In this document: positions 33,124-42,404 of the stretch, one piece after another
Position numbering within the stretch: position 1 is the first letter of the stretch
Layout of the letters: every line of letters starts with the position of its first letter
Assembly: GCF_016863395.1 (NCBI RefSeq)
Contig: NZ_BOOU01000032.1
Location: forward strand, 93,767-157,766
Source: Sphaerisporangium rufum
Lineage (GTDB): Bacteria; Actinomycetota; Actinomycetes; Streptosporangiales; Streptosporangiaceae
Length of the DNA stretch: 64,000 nucleotides
Direction of reading: 5' to 3'
Translations under genes and position numbers: made by a program
The notes under the pieces: model-generated
Databases searched by the model: none
What the model saw: the letters and a program-made list of their open reading frames with translations, nothing else
What the model was told of the DNA's origin: nothing

Positions 33124-34114
33124 CGAATCCCTCCCCGGTCAGGCCGACGAAGACCTCCTCCAGGCTGGGCCGCGCCACGGTGAAGCCGCGCACGGCCACT
33201 CCGGCGTCGACCAGCTCAGCGCAGGCGCGCTCCGGCGGCAGGTCGCCGATCTCGGCGACGGCCTCCTCGCCCGCCGCCCGCGCGCCGGAAAGGCCGAGGC
33301 GTTCCAGCACCGCCGCGGCCCGGGCGGCGTCCGGGGTCAGCACCCGTACCAGCGGCGCCCGCCCGGCGCGCAGCTCGGCGATCGGGCCCTGGGCCGCCAG
33401 CCGGCCGCCGCGCATCACCCCGACGTGGGTGCACATCTGCTCCACCTCGGCCAGCAGGTGGGAGGACACGAACACGGTGGTGCCGCCGGCGGCGACCTGC
33501 TTGACCAGCGCGCGCACCTCTCGGGTGCCCTGCGGGTCCAGCCCGTTGGTCGGCTCGTCCAGCACCAGCAGCTCGCGCGGGCCGAGCAGGGTGGCGGCGA
33601 TGGCCAGCCGCTGCCGCATGCCGAGCGAGTACGCCCGGTACCGCTTGCCGGCCGCCGCCGACAGCCCGACCCGGTCCAGCACGGCGGCCACCCGGGCGCG
33701 GGCGGTGCGCCCGTCGGCCGTGGGGTCGGCGGCGTCGTAGCGCAGCAGGTTGGCCGCGCCGGACAGGTACGGATAGAAGGCGGGCCCCTCGACCAGCGCG
33801 CCCACCCCCGGCAGCGCGGCCGCGAGCCCGGCCGGCATGGGCCGGCCAAGCAGCTCCCAGCCGCCGCCGGTGGGCGCGACCAGGCCGAGGAGCATGCGGA
33901 TCGTCGTGGTCTTGCCCGAGCCGTTCGGCCCGAGGAAGCCGTACACCGCGCCGCGCGGCACGGCCAGATGCAGGTCGTCGACGGCGACCTGCCCGCCGCG
34001 GAACCGCTTGGTCAGCCCGCGGGTCACGATCGCGCAGTCACCGGTGGAGGCCGCCGGGGCCAGCGGAGGGGGCGCCGCCTCGTGCGCCCCCTCCCCCGTC
34101 AGGGTCGCGTTCAC
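33110..34114 (-). CDS. ABC transporter ATP-binding protein
   Basis: A 334-residue ABC ATPase. Walker A FLGPNGSGKTTTIRMLLG, signature YSLGMRQRLAIAATLLG (LGMRQ variant common in CcmA/BcrA-type exporters), Walker B LLVLDEPTNGLDPQG, switch VSSHLLAEVEQM, and a C-terminal BcrA-like extension ending RPSLEEVFVGLTGEGFD. The start is GTG 34114, overlapping the LolA-like gene stop (GTGA). It partners with the permease at 32002-33123, possibly exporting antimicrobial peptides or lipids. Confidence 0.92.
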   Translation of the reverse strand: MNATLTGEGAHEAAPPPLAPAASTGDCAIVTRGLTKRFRGGQVAVDDLHLAVPRGAVYGFLGPNGSGKTTTIRMLLGLVAPTGGGWELLGRPMPAGLAAALPGVGALVEGPAFYPYLSGAANLLRYDAADPTADGRTARARVAAVLDRVGLSAAAGKRYRAYSLGMRQRLAIAATLLGPRELLVLDEPTNGLDPQGTREVRALVKQVAAGGTTVFVSSHLLAEVEQMCTHVGVMRGGRLAAQGPIAELRAGRAPLVRVLTPDAARAAAVLERLGLSGARAAGEEAVAEIGDLPPERACAELVDAGVAVRGFTVARPSLEEVFVGLTGEGFDVEN

Positions 34115-35289
34115 CCCCGGCCGGCCACCTCGGTCAGCCGCTGCGGGGTGACCGCGCCCACCAGCAGCCGGCCGTCGTCGGTGAGCAGCGCGGAGACCAG
34201 CTTGGTGGTCACCAGCCGGCCGCCGCCCCACGGGCCGGACACCCGCTGGGCGGACGACAGCAGCGCGCCGGCCAGTTCGGCCGGGCCGCCCGCGCGGTCC
34301 CCGGCCGGCCCGTCCTCTTCCTTCGCGCCGTCCTTCCCGCCGTCCTTCCCGCCGGCCAGGGCGCTGAGGTCGGCGGTGGAGAAGGGCATCTCGGCGACGG
34401 TGCTCCAGCCCTCGCCGAAGGTGCGCAGCCGTCCGGCGTGGTCGGCGAGCTTCTCCGGGGTGCCCGGGCGGACGTCGTCCAGCTTCTTCTCGGTGACCGT
34501 GGCGCCGGCCGGCGGGGTGAAGGCGAAGTTCTCCGCGGCGGGCGGCGAGAAGGTCACCTGGGTGAAGCCGACCTCGAACGCCGGCTCCGCGCCGCCCCGG
34601 GCGAAGACCTGGACGCGCAGCGGGAGATAGGTGCGGCCGTCGAGAGCCACCGTGACCCGGTCGACCAGCGACGCGGTGTCCTTCGGCGTGAGGGTCAGCT
34701 GGTAGGCGGCCCGGCCGGCGATCCGCTCGTTGTCGCTCACCCCGACGGTGGTGCCGGCTTCGGCGGCCTTGAGCACCTGGGCCGCCAGCGCGTCGGGCGT
34801 GGTGGCCCCGGGCAGCGCGGTGCCCTGCGGCCTGGCGCCGGGGCCGGTGCCCCGCGGCATGGTGATGCGGGTGGCGGTGTTCTTGTCGCTCTCCCACAGC
34901 CAGGCGGCGCCGCTGCCGTCGGTGATCAGGTCGGTCTCGCTCAGCGGGCCGGGCAGCGCCAGCCGGGCCTTGCCGTTCCCGCCGTACCAGACCTTCAGGG
35001 TGTTGGACCCCGAGAGCAGGGACAGCGGCGAACTGCCGCCCCCGGAGGAGGGCAGCGGCAATGACGGCAGCCCGAGCGCGGCGGTCTCCACGACCGTGCC
35101 GGACATCACCGGCGGCTCGGTCCGGTCGGCGGCCCGGGCCGCCTCGGCGAGCAGTTGCTGCGCGGTGCGGGCGGGCAGCGCCGGCTCGCCCCGCACGGCG
35201 GCGAGCACCGGCCCGGCGCCCGCCGCGGCGCCCACCACGGCGACCGTGGCGATCGGCACGCCCCATCTCACGGCACGTGTTCCTGGCAT
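34111..35289 (-). CDS. LolA-like (DUF2092-type) secreted lipoprotein-carrier-like protein
   Basis: A 392-residue protein with a signal peptide or signal anchor (VPIATVAVVGAAAGAGPVLA) and a LolA/MucB-like fold: MSGTVVETAALGLPSLP, LKVWYGGNGKARLALPG, ITDGSGAAWLWESDKNTATR, PLRVQVFARGGAEPAFEVGF. Such proteins in Actinobacteria (DUF2092/LolA) are thought to bind lipids or sense the envelope. A KDGGKDGAKEEDG stretch is a charged low-complexity loop. The ATG at 35289 follows GAGGAGTGAC. First gene of the ABC operon and divergent from the two-component system across a palindrome at 35352-35381; the C-terminal domain could also be the sensor partner. Confidence 0.8.
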   Translation of the reverse strand: MPGTRAVRWGVPIATVAVVGAAAGAGPVLAAVRGEPALPARTAQQLLAEAARAADRTEPPVMSGTVVETAALGLPSLPLPSSGGGSSPLSLLSGSNTLKVWYGGNGKARLALPGPLSETDLITDGSGAAWLWESDKNTATRITMPRGTGPGARPQGTALPGATTPDALAAQVLKAAEAGTTVGVSDNERIAGRAAYQLTLTPKDTASLVDRVTVALDGRTYLPLRVQVFARGGAEPAFEVGFTQVTFSPPAAENFAFTPPAGATVTEKKLDDVRPGTPEKLADHAGRLRTFGEGWSTVAEMPFSTADLSALAGGKDGGKDGAKEEDGPAGDRAGGPAELAGALLSSAQRVSGPWGGGRLVTTKLVSALLTDDGRLLVGAVTPQRLTEVAGRG

Positions 35290-35351
35290 GTCACTCCTCA
35301 ACGGTACGTCTTGTCCGACATCCGCAGGTTGCCGCGCGGCTGCTGTGTCCT

Positions 35352-35381
35352 GGCTGAGACCGGCTGAGAGGCCTCTCAGCC
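35352..35381. promoter_or_regulatory. Palindrome and direct repeats, candidate response-regulator operator
   Basis: GGCTGAGAGGCCTCTCAGCC (35362-35381) is a perfect 20-bp palindrome. A further GGCTGAGA at 35352-35359 forms a direct repeat one helical turn (10 bp) from the copy at 35362. A partial third inverted copy, CTCTCAG, is at 35437-35443. OmpR-type regulators bind such 10-11 bp direct repeats; the site sits between the divergent ABC operon and the response-regulator gene. Confidence 0.72.
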
Positions 35382-35558
35382 GCGCCGGGGGCCCGCGCGT
35401 ACCCGCAGGTCGCCGCGCCGGCGGCGGCCCGGGGGGCTCTCAGCGCGTTCACAGCGGGCGGGCGCGAGGATGGAAGGTGTCCGCCGCGGGCGGATGCGGC
35501 GCCGCGCGGACGGCGCGCCGGGACGTGCGCGGGACGCCGGAGGGTGGAGGAGGCGCGG

Positions 35559-36233
35559 ATGCGGGTGCTCGTCGTCGAGGACGAACGGCGGATGGCCGCC
35601 GCGCTGCGGCGCGGCCTGAGCGCGGAGGGGTTCGCGGTCGACCTGGCGCACGACGGCGAGGAGGGGCTGCACCTGGCCGGCACCGGGGACTACGACGTGG
35701 TGGTGCTCGACATCATGCTGCCCCGGCTGTCGGGTTACAACGTGTGCAAGCGGCTGCGGGCCCAGGAGAACTGGGTGCCGATCCTGATGCTGTCGGCCAA
35801 GGACGGCGAGTACGACCTGGCCGACGGCCTGGACCTCGGCGCGGACGACTATCTCACCAAGCCGTTCTCCTACGTGGTGCTGGTGGCCCGGCTGCGGGCG
35901 CTGATCCGGCGCGGCGGCCGGCGCCGGCCGGCGGTGCTGCGGTCGGGGGACCTGACGCTGGACCCGGCGGCCCGCCTGGTCACCCGCGGTGACACCGCCG
36001 TCGAGCTGACCCCGCGCGAGTTCGGGCTGCTGGAGTTCCTGATGCGCCGGCCCGGCGAGGTGGTGTCCAAGGCGGAGATCCTGGAGCACGTGTGGGACAC
36101 CTACGACACCGACCCCAATGTGGTGGAGGTCTACGTGGGGTACCTGCGCCGGAAGATCGACGCCCCGTTCGGCCGGGCGTCGCTGCAGACGGTGCGCGGG
36201 GCCGGGTACCGGCTGACCGGCGATGGCGGCTGA
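35559..36233 (+). CDS. OmpR-family response regulator
   Basis: A 224-residue response regulator. Receiver domain residues 1-115 with acidic pocket EDE (7-9), phosphoacceptor Asp51 (VVVLDIMLPRLSG) and Lys in DDYLTKPFSY; winged-helix DNA-binding domain from ~130 (VELTPREFGLLEFLMRRPGE, then VVEVYVGYLRRKID... VRGAGYRL). The ATG at 35559 follows GGAGGAGGCGCGG. Coupled to the histidine kinase by an 11-bp overlap and divergent from the LolA/ABC operon, which is its likely target. Confidence 0.95.
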   Translation: MRVLVVEDERRMAAALRRGLSAEGFAVDLAHDGEEGLHLAGTGDYDVVVLDIMLPRLSGYNVCKRLRAQENWVPILMLSAKDGEYDLADGLDLGADDYLTKPFSYVVLVARLRALIRRGGRRRPAVLRSGDLTLDPAARLVTRGDTAVELTPREFGLLEFLMRRPGEVVSKAEILEHVWDTYDTDPNVVEVYVGYLRRKIDAPFGRASLQTVRGAGYRLTGDGG

Positions 36234-37578
36234 CCCGCTGGCCTGGTGGCGCCGGCAGAGCCTGCGCTTCCGGCTCACCGCGACCGCCTCGGCCGCGCTG
36301 GCCGCGGCGCTCGCCGCCGCCGCCTGGCTGCTGGTTCACGTGCTCGGCAGCGCGCTGATCGACTCGGTGGACGAGGTGGCCTACCAGCGGGCCAGGGACG
36401 TGGTGGCGCTGGCCGCCGACGGCCGGCTCGCCGACCCGGTCGCGGTGCCCGACGGCACGATGATCCAGGTGCTGGACGCGCGGGGCCGGATCACCAACGT
36501 CACGCCGGGCACCGACCGCCTGGTGCCGCTGGCCGATCGCTCCTGGCCGCCGGACGGCCGCGGCCGGTTCCTGCACGGCGAGCCGTACGGCCTGCCGGGC
36601 CCGCTGCGGGTGGTCGTGCTGCGCGCCGACCAGGGGCGGACGGTCATCGCGGCCCGGTCGTTCAAGGAGGTCGCCGACAGCCTGGCCACCACGGTGCGCA
36701 TGCTGGCGGTGGGGACGCCGCTGCTGCTGGTGCTGCTCGGCGGGGCGAGCTGGGTGGTCGTCGGCCGGACGCTGCGGCCGATCACCGAGCTGCGGCGCGG
36801 CGCCGCCGAGATCAGCGGGACGGCGCGGGCCCGGCGGCTGCCGGTGCCGGAGGCGCGCGACGAGGTGCACGCGCTGGCGACCACGCTCAACGACATGCTG
36901 ACCCGGCTGGAGGCGGCCGAGGCCTCGCAGCGCGCGCTGGTCGCGGACGCCGCGCACGAGCTGCGCAGCCCGCTGGCGAGCATCCGCCTGCAGCTGGAGG
37001 TGGCCCTCGGCCACCCGGACGGGCAGGACTGGCGGGAGACGGCCGAGGGGGTGCTGGAGGACGCCATGCGGCTCAGCCGGCTGGCCGAGGGCCTGCTGAC
37101 CCTGGCCCGCCTGGACGAGCGGCGCCGGCCGGCCCGGTGGGAGCCGGTGGACCTCGGCGCGCTGGCCGCCGCGGCGGCCGACCGCTACCCCGGCGTGGTC
37201 GTGCGGGTGGCGGCCGCCGGCCCGGCCGTGGTGGGCGGCGACGCGCTGGAGCTGCGGCAGGTCCTGGTGAACCTGCTGGACAACGCGGTGCGGCACGCCC
37301 GCTCCACGGTCGTGGTCGAGGTGGGCGCCACCGGCGGGCTGGCGGCGGTCACGGTGACCGACGACGGGCCGGGCATCCCGGAGGCCGACCGCGAGCGGGT
37401 GTTCCACCGCTTCACCCGGCTGGACAGCGCGCGCAGCCGCGACGACGGCGGCGCCGGGCTGGGCCTGGCCATCGTCCGGGAGACGGTGCGCGCCCACGGC
37501 GGCACGGTGGAGCTGGCCGGTGCCGCGCCGGGGCTGCGGGCGACCGTCCACCTGCCGCTGGCGGCGCGGGCGTGGTAG
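36223..37578 (+). CDS. Sensor histidine kinase
   Basis: A 451-residue kinase. TM1 about 20-43, extracytoplasmic sensor about 44-155, TM2 about 160-180, HAMP to ~232, HisKA with His245 (ADAAHELRSPLASIRLQLEV), and HATPase with N-box VLVNLLDNAVRHA, G1 DDGPGIPEADRERVFHRF and G2 GGAGLGLAI. Start ATG 36223 overlaps the regulator gene. It probably reports an envelope or antibiotic stress and drives the exporter operon. The nearest relatives are CseC/PhoR-like kinases. Confidence 0.94.
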   Translation: MAADPLAWWRRQSLRFRLTATASAALAAALAAAAWLLVHVLGSALIDSVDEVAYQRARDVVALAADGRLADPVAVPDGTMIQVLDARGRITNVTPGTDRLVPLADRSWPPDGRGRFLHGEPYGLPGPLRVVVLRADQGRTVIAARSFKEVADSLATTVRMLAVGTPLLLVLLGGASWVVVGRTLRPITELRRGAAEISGTARARRLPVPEARDEVHALATTLNDMLTRLEAAEASQRALVADAAHELRSPLASIRLQLEVALGHPDGQDWRETAEGVLEDAMRLSRLAEGLLTLARLDERRRPARWEPVDLGALAAAAADRYPGVVVRVAAAGPAVVGGDALELRQVLVNLLDNAVRHARSTVVVEVGATGGLAAVTVTDDGPGIPEADRERVFHRFTRLDSARSRDDGGAGLGLAIVRETVRAHGGTVELAGAAPGLRATVHLPLAARAW

Positions 37579-37636
37579 CGTCCTCGCCCGCCCCGGTACG
37601 GCCACGCCGTACGCCCCCCGGCAGGAAGAGGACCAG

Positions 37637-39064
37637 GTGCTCGCGGACCACGGCCGCCCCGTCGACGAACTGCTCGCCGAGCTCGACCGGCTCCGACGCG
37701 GCGACCTGGCGGTGCGCGGCGGCACGGTGACCGCCTACGTGTACGACACCGGCCGCCCGGAGGTGCACGAGGCGGCGGCCCGCGCCTACCTGGCGATGCT
37801 GGAGGTGAACACCCTCGACCCGACGGCGTTCCCCAGCGTCGTGGCGATGGAGAAGCAGGTCGTGGGCGCGGTGGCCGGGCTGCTCGGCGGCGGCCCGGAC
37901 ACGCCGGGCATCTTCACCGCCGGCGGCACCGAGTCGATCATGCTGGCGGTGAAGGCGGCCCGGGACGCGCGCCCGGTCGGCGGCCGCCCGCGGATGGCGG
38001 TGCCGGTGACGGCCCACCCGGCGTTCCACAAGGCGGCGCACTACCTGGGCCTGGCGGTGGACCCGGTGGCGGTGGACCCGGTCACCTTCCGCGCCGACCC
38101 CGCGGCCGCGGCGGCGGCGGTCACCCCCGACACCGTGCTGGTCGTCGTGTCCGCCCCGTCCTATCCGCAGGGCGTGGTGGACCCGGTGCCGCAGATCGCG
38201 GCGATGGCGGCCGGGCGCGGCGTCCCGTGCCACGTCGACGCCTGCGTCGGCGGCTGGCTGCTGCCGTGGCTGGCCGAGGCGGGCGCGGCGGTGCCGCCGT
38301 TCGACCTGTCGGTGCCCGGCGTGACGTCCATCTCGTGCGACCTGCACAAGTTCGGCTACGCGCCCAAGGGCGCCTCGGTGGTGCTGTTCGCCGACCCGGC
38401 GATGCGCCGGGCCGCCTACTTCGCCTCGGCGGCCTGGCCGGGATACACGGTGATCAACGCCACCGTGCAGAGCTCGAAGTCGGCCGGGCCGCTCGGCGGC
38501 GCGTGGGCGACGCTCGGCGCGCTCGGCCGGGACGGCTACCGGGAACTGGCCCGTGACACGCTCGCCGCGACCCGGCGGCTGGTCGACGGCATCGGGCGGA
38601 TCCCCGGGCTGCGCGTGCTGGGCGAGCCGGACGCCTCGCTGGTGGCCTTCGCCGGGGATGGCGGGCTGGACGTGTTCGTGCTGGCCGACGAGGCCAGGCG
38701 GCGCGGCTGGTTCCTGCAGCCGCAGCTGTCGTACGCGGGCATCCCGGCGAACCTGCACGTGACGGTGACCGGGGTGACGCTGGCCGGGGTCGAGGAGATG
38801 CTGGCCGCGATCGCCGCCGCCGCCGCGGCGGCCCGGGAGCGGGGGCCGGCGCCGGTGCCGGACGGGCTGGCCGAGGCGCTGGCCACGATGGACCTGTCGG
38901 CCGTGGACGACGCGACGTTCGCCGCGCTCGCCGCGTCGGTGGGCGTCGATCTGGGCGGCGGCGGGCAGCCGGAGATGGCGGTGGTCAACGCGGTGCTCGA
39001 CGCGCTGCCGGCGGTGACCCGCGAGGCGATCCTGGTCCGGTTCCTGTCGGTGCTGTACGGCTGA
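37637..39064 (+). CDS. PLP-dependent decarboxylase/lyase (sphingosine-phosphate-lyase-like)
   Basis: A 475-residue fold-type I PLP enzyme. The PLP-binding Lys238 is in SCDLHKFGYAPKG, Asp201 in CHVDACVGGW pairs with the pyridine nitrogen, and the phosphate loop is FTAGGTESIMLAVKAARD. The pattern SxDxHKxGYxPKG plus IFTSGGTES matches the sphingosine-1-phosphate lyase/glutamate decarboxylase-like group. The bacterial substrate may be a phosphorylated amine or an amino acid; the name decarboxylase is provisional. Start GTG 37637 follows GGAAGAGGACCAG. It could be linked to the kinase gene (58 bp upstream), but a separate promoter is possible. Confidence 0.87.
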   Translation: MLADHGRPVDELLAELDRLRRGDLAVRGGTVTAYVYDTGRPEVHEAAARAYLAMLEVNTLDPTAFPSVVAMEKQVVGAVAGLLGGGPDTPGIFTAGGTESIMLAVKAARDARPVGGRPRMAVPVTAHPAFHKAAHYLGLAVDPVAVDPVTFRADPAAAAAAVTPDTVLVVVSAPSYPQGVVDPVPQIAAMAAGRGVPCHVDACVGGWLLPWLAEAGAAVPPFDLSVPGVTSISCDLHKFGYAPKGASVVLFADPAMRRAAYFASAAWPGYTVINATVQSSKSAGPLGGAWATLGALGRDGYRELARDTLAATRRLVDGIGRIPGLRVLGEPDASLVAFAGDGGLDVFVLADEARRRGWFLQPQLSYAGIPANLHVTVTGVTLAGVEEMLAAIAAAAAAARERGPAPVPDGLAEALATMDLSAVDDATFAALAASVGVDLGGGGQPEMAVVNAVLDALPAVTREAILVRFLSVLYG

Positions 39065-39159
39065 CCGGGCACCCTGCCATGGCGGCGCGCCGGGGAGGGC
39101 ACGTCTCGCCTGCCCGGGGCCACCAGGCCGTTCACCGGTTGGGAACGCTCCAAAACGGC

Positions 39160-40029
39160 TCAGATCGCCGCCGTGCCCTCGGCGACGGCCAGGAAGTCCT
39201 GCGCGATCGCCGGCAGCCGGCGGCGGGTGTGCACCAGCGCGATGACCCGCCGCACCGGCGGATTCAGCGAGCGCACCACCAGCCCGGCCCGGGCCGCCTG
39301 CTCGGAGGTGCCGCGGTAGGCCAGCAGGGACGCCGAGGCCGAGCGCACCGCCGGCAGCCAGCCGCCGCGCTCGTCGGTCTCGGCCGCGACGACCGGGCGC
39401 ACGCCGTAGGTGGCGAACAGCTGGTCGAATTCCTTGCGCCGGGCGCTGCCCGCCGGGGGGAGCACCAGCCGCATGCCGGTGAGCCGGATCATCGGCACCG
39501 ATTCGGGCAGGTCCAGGCCGGGCGGGGAGACCAGCACGATCTCCTGGCGGTCCAGCGGGTGGCTGACCAGGTCGGCCGGGACCGGCAGGTCGGTGAGCCC
39601 GAGGTCGGCGCGCTGCTCCCGGATGGCGTTCACCACGCCGTCGCGGCCGTCGCACCGGACGACCTGGACGCGCACCCCTGGATGGTCGGAGGTGTAGGCG
39701 GGTAACAGCCGGCCGGCCAGCGCGGGCTCCAGGCTCGGCGGCGCGGCGATGCGCAGCTCGACGACGCCCGGCTGGGTGTGGGTGGCCAGCGCCTCGATCT
39801 CGTGCACCGCGTCGAGGGCCTCCTTGGCCAGCTTGACCACCCGGCGGCCCTGCGCGGTGACCACGACGCCGCGGCCGGAACGGGCGAACAGCGTCATGCC
39901 GAGTTCGCGTTCCAGGTCGCGAATGGCCCGCGAAAGAGCCGGCTGCGCGATGTAAAGCGATTTGGCCGCATCTGTCATGGTGCGATGCTCCGCTGTGGCG
40001 ACCACATAACGGAGCTGCTGCAGATTCAT
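39160..40029 (-). CDS. LysR-family transcriptional regulator
   Basis: A 289-residue LTTR. N-terminal winged helix LQQLRYVVATAEHRTMTDAA, then KSLYIAQPALSRAIRDLERE and TLFARSGRGVVVTAQGR. C-terminal substrate-binding fold from about 90 with periplasmic-binding-protein-like halves. The effector is unknown. It is convergent with the PLP enzyme gene (95 bp) and divergent from the zinc-peptidase gene; LTTRs usually regulate the divergent gene. The start ATG at 40029 is supported by the invariant MNLQQLRYVV. Confidence 0.92.
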   Translation of the reverse strand: MNLQQLRYVVATAEHRTMTDAAKSLYIAQPALSRAIRDLERELGMTLFARSGRGVVVTAQGRRVVKLAKEALDAVHEIEALATHTQPGVVELRIAAPPSLEPALAGRLLPAYTSDHPGVRVQVVRCDGRDGVVNAIREQRADLGLTDLPVPADLVSHPLDRQEIVLVSPPGLDLPESVPMIRLTGMRLVLPPAGSARRKEFDQLFATYGVRPVVAAETDERGGWLPAVRSASASLLAYRGTSEQAARAGLVVRSLNPPVRRVIALVHTRRRLPAIAQDFLAVAEGTAAI

Positions 40030-40234
40030 GCCAAAGAAGCTAGGGCAGAGAGGTGCGGCGATTCCGGAACATCGCAGAGATCACCTCGGATGATTTCAGA
40101 ATGTAACCATATACAGCGACATCCGTGACTGCTGAGAAATGAGTACAGTTCTGCCCAAAATGGTCCGCTATGTGGATCTTGTTACTGGGGAGGACGGCGC
40201 GACCCGCGCGCCGGCTAAGGGGGCGTTCACGGAT
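40030..40234. promoter_or_regulatory. Control region between the LysR gene and the zinc peptidase
   Basis: About 205 bp of AT-richer DNA. It contains TTTCAGAATGTAACCATATAC near 40100 (T-N11-A-type LysR sites are possible) and GTAACCATATACAGCGAC. Promoter elements cannot be assigned safely. A shorter in-frame start for the zinc peptidase at 40139 would use part of this gap. Confidence 0.35.
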
Positions 40235-42298
40235 ATGGCCAACGGACAGGGACCGTACCCGCCGCCGGGAGGCGGCGAGCCGTACCCGCCGGGACAGGGG
40301 GCGGAGTGGGGCGGGGGCCCCGGACCGCACGACGAGCGGCACGAACCGCATGATCCGGCCACGCAGTACCCGCCGACCGGACCGTACCCGGCCGGCGGCC
40401 CGCCGGCCGGCCGGCACTCGACCGCCGGCCAGGCGGCCGGCCAGTACCCGCCGCCGGGGCCGCAGGGCGGACGGTACCTCGCGCCCGGGCCGCGGCACGG
40501 GCGGCCCGCGGCGGCCGGTCCGGACGGCGGGCAGTACCCGCCGCCCGGCCCCGGGGAGGGCCGGTACCCGTCGCCCGGACCGCAGCACTCGCAGCACCCG
40601 CCCCCCGGGTCGCCGCAGGGCGGGCATCCCTCGCCCGGCGGGCAGTCCGGGCAGTACCCGTTCCCCGGCCCCCAGGACAGCCGGTACGGCACGCCCGGCG
40701 GCGCGCAGCCCGGGCAGTACCCCACGCCCGGCCCCGAGGAGGGCCGGTACGGGCAGTACCCGTCTTCCGGGTCGCCCCACGGGCAGTATCCGCCGCCCGG
40801 CCCTCCACATCCGGCTCCCGGGCCGCAGGACGGGCGGTACCCGGCCCCGGAGCCCGGCCGGCCGGCCTATCCGCCGCCCGGCGACCCGCACGCCGGCCCG
40901 TACCAGGAGCCGCCGGGGCGGCAGTGGAACCCGCCAGCCCAGGCCGCCGCGGCGGGCACGGCGGCACCGCCCGGTCCCGGCGCGCCCGCCGGGTACGGCG
41001 CCGGATACGGCGCGCCCGCCGGGCACCCCGGCCCGGTTCCGCACCCCGGCCAGCTGCCACCGCCGCCCGGCCCCGGCCTGCCGCCGGGAGCGCCGTACGG
41101 GCCGCCCGGCGGCCAGGGACCCGGAGCGCCGCAGCCGCCGCCCGCGGGCCATGGGCCCGCGGCCCCGCAGATGCCGCCCGGCGCCCAGGGACCGGCCCCG
41201 CGCGGCTGGAACGCCCAGCCGGGCGGCCCGCCCTATCCGCCGCCCGGTCACCTGGCGCCGGGCTGGACGCCGCCGCGGCGCAAGAGCACCGCCGGCGCGG
41301 TGATCGGCGCGGTCGTCGGGGTGATCGCCGCGACGTTCGTGGTGATGGTGGTCGGCGCCGCGCTGCTGGACAAGGCCGGCGGCACCGACACGACCTCGCC
41401 GGTGGCGGTGCCCACCTACGCGCCGCCCACCTACGACCCCTACACCCCGCGCCCGGATCCGTCGACGACCACCCTGCCGACCGGGGAGGCGTCGCCGGCC
41501 GCGAGCACGGCGGCCGAGCCGGACGGCACGAGTTCCTCGGAGACCACGCGGAGCCGGCCGACGCTGAACACCTCGCTGAAGGGCAACACCGTCTACCGGG
41601 TGGGCACCCTGCCTCAGCTGGCCTGCCGGGGCGGCTCGGTCAACGTCTACAGCGACGCGCAGCTCAAGGCGCTGATCCTGCGGACCGGGAAGTGCATGAG
41701 CCGCACCTGGGCGCCGGCGCTGCGGCGCGTGGGCATCGATTTCTCGCCCCCCGGGTACGCGATCACCGCGCGCGGCGGGCGGGGCGCGTGCGGCGACTTC
41801 CCGCAGCGGGGCAGCATCGTGCCCTACTACTGCCCGCGCAACTACACGATCTACGCCGCCACCTCGGCCCTCTCCCGGGGCCGGGGCAATTCGCCGGGAT
41901 ACGCGTCGCTGGTCAGCTGGCACGGCGCGTTCACCGGCATGATGGCGCACGAGTACGGCCACCACGTCCAGCAGCTGTCGGGGCTGGCCAACTCCTGGTG
42001 GAGCCGGACGCTGGACTCGCGGACCTCCAGCGGCCGGCTGGCGCTCAGCCGCCGGTACGAGCTGCAGGCCAACTGCTTCAGCGGCATGTGGATGCGGTCG
42101 GTGGCGGGCAGCTACCCGATCCCGGCGGCCCGGCGCCAGTCGCTGTACTACTTCTTCGGCAACGTCGGCGACTGGCCGGGCCGGCCGCGCGACCACGGCT
42201 CGCCGGCCAACAGCGGGCGCTGGTTCCGGCAGGGATACGAGCGCAACAAGGCCTACCAGTGCAACACCTGGCTGGCGCCCTCCTCCACCACGTCCTGA
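40235..42298 (+). CDS. Neutral zinc metallopeptidase with Pro/Gly-rich cytoplasmic domain
   Basis: A 687-residue protein. Residues 1 to ~345 are a Pro/Gly/Gln-rich stretch with dozens of YPPPG- and QYPxPGP-type units. A single membrane segment follows (AVIGAVVGVIAATFVVMVVG). The C-terminal 250 residues are the Zn_peptidase (PF04228) domain: GMMAHEYGHHVQQLSGL carries the HExxH-type HEYGH site, and RRYELQANCFSGMWM the third ligand Glu region. The YpfJ-type domain is thus outside and the repeat region inside the cell. ATG 40235 (MANGQGPYPPPGG) is taken as start; the frame is open to 40139. A similar layout of Pro-rich tail, TM and peptidase is frequent in actinomycetes; the substrate is unknown. 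Confidence 0.87.
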   Translation: MANGQGPYPPPGGGEPYPPGQGAEWGGGPGPHDERHEPHDPATQYPPTGPYPAGGPPAGRHSTAGQAAGQYPPPGPQGGRYLAPGPRHGRPAAAGPDGGQYPPPGPGEGRYPSPGPQHSQHPPPGSPQGGHPSPGGQSGQYPFPGPQDSRYGTPGGAQPGQYPTPGPEEGRYGQYPSSGSPHGQYPPPGPPHPAPGPQDGRYPAPEPGRPAYPPPGDPHAGPYQEPPGRQWNPPAQAAAAGTAAPPGPGAPAGYGAGYGAPAGHPGPVPHPGQLPPPPGPGLPPGAPYGPPGGQGPGAPQPPPAGHGPAAPQMPPGAQGPAPRGWNAQPGGPPYPPPGHLAPGWTPPRRKSTAGAVIGAVVGVIAATFVVMVVGAALLDKAGGTDTTSPVAVPTYAPPTYDPYTPRPDPSTTTLPTGEASPAASTAAEPDGTSSSETTRSRPTLNTSLKGNTVYRVGTLPQLACRGGSVNVYSDAQLKALILRTGKCMSRTWAPALRRVGIDFSPPGYAITARGGRGACGDFPQRGSIVPYYCPRNYTIYAATSALSRGRGNSPGYASLVSWHGAFTGMMAHEYGHHVQQLSGLANSWWSRTLDSRTSSGRLALSRRYELQANCFSGMWMRSVAGSYPIPAARRQSLYYFFGNVGDWPGRPRDHGSPANSGRWFRQGYERNKAYQCNTWLAPSSTTS

Positions 42299-42404
42299 CG
42301 CCCCGGGGCGGGGGCCGGCCGGTCCGGCCTCCGCTCCGCGGGCACGGCCGCGGTCCGCGGCGTAGCAGGAATTCACTACGATGTCACCAACCGATTCGGC
42401 ATTT

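Noticed and set aside
40235..41280. CRISPR-like or satellite DNA
   Set aside because: The repetition is at protein level (Pro/Gly-rich) with varied codons in a single open frame.
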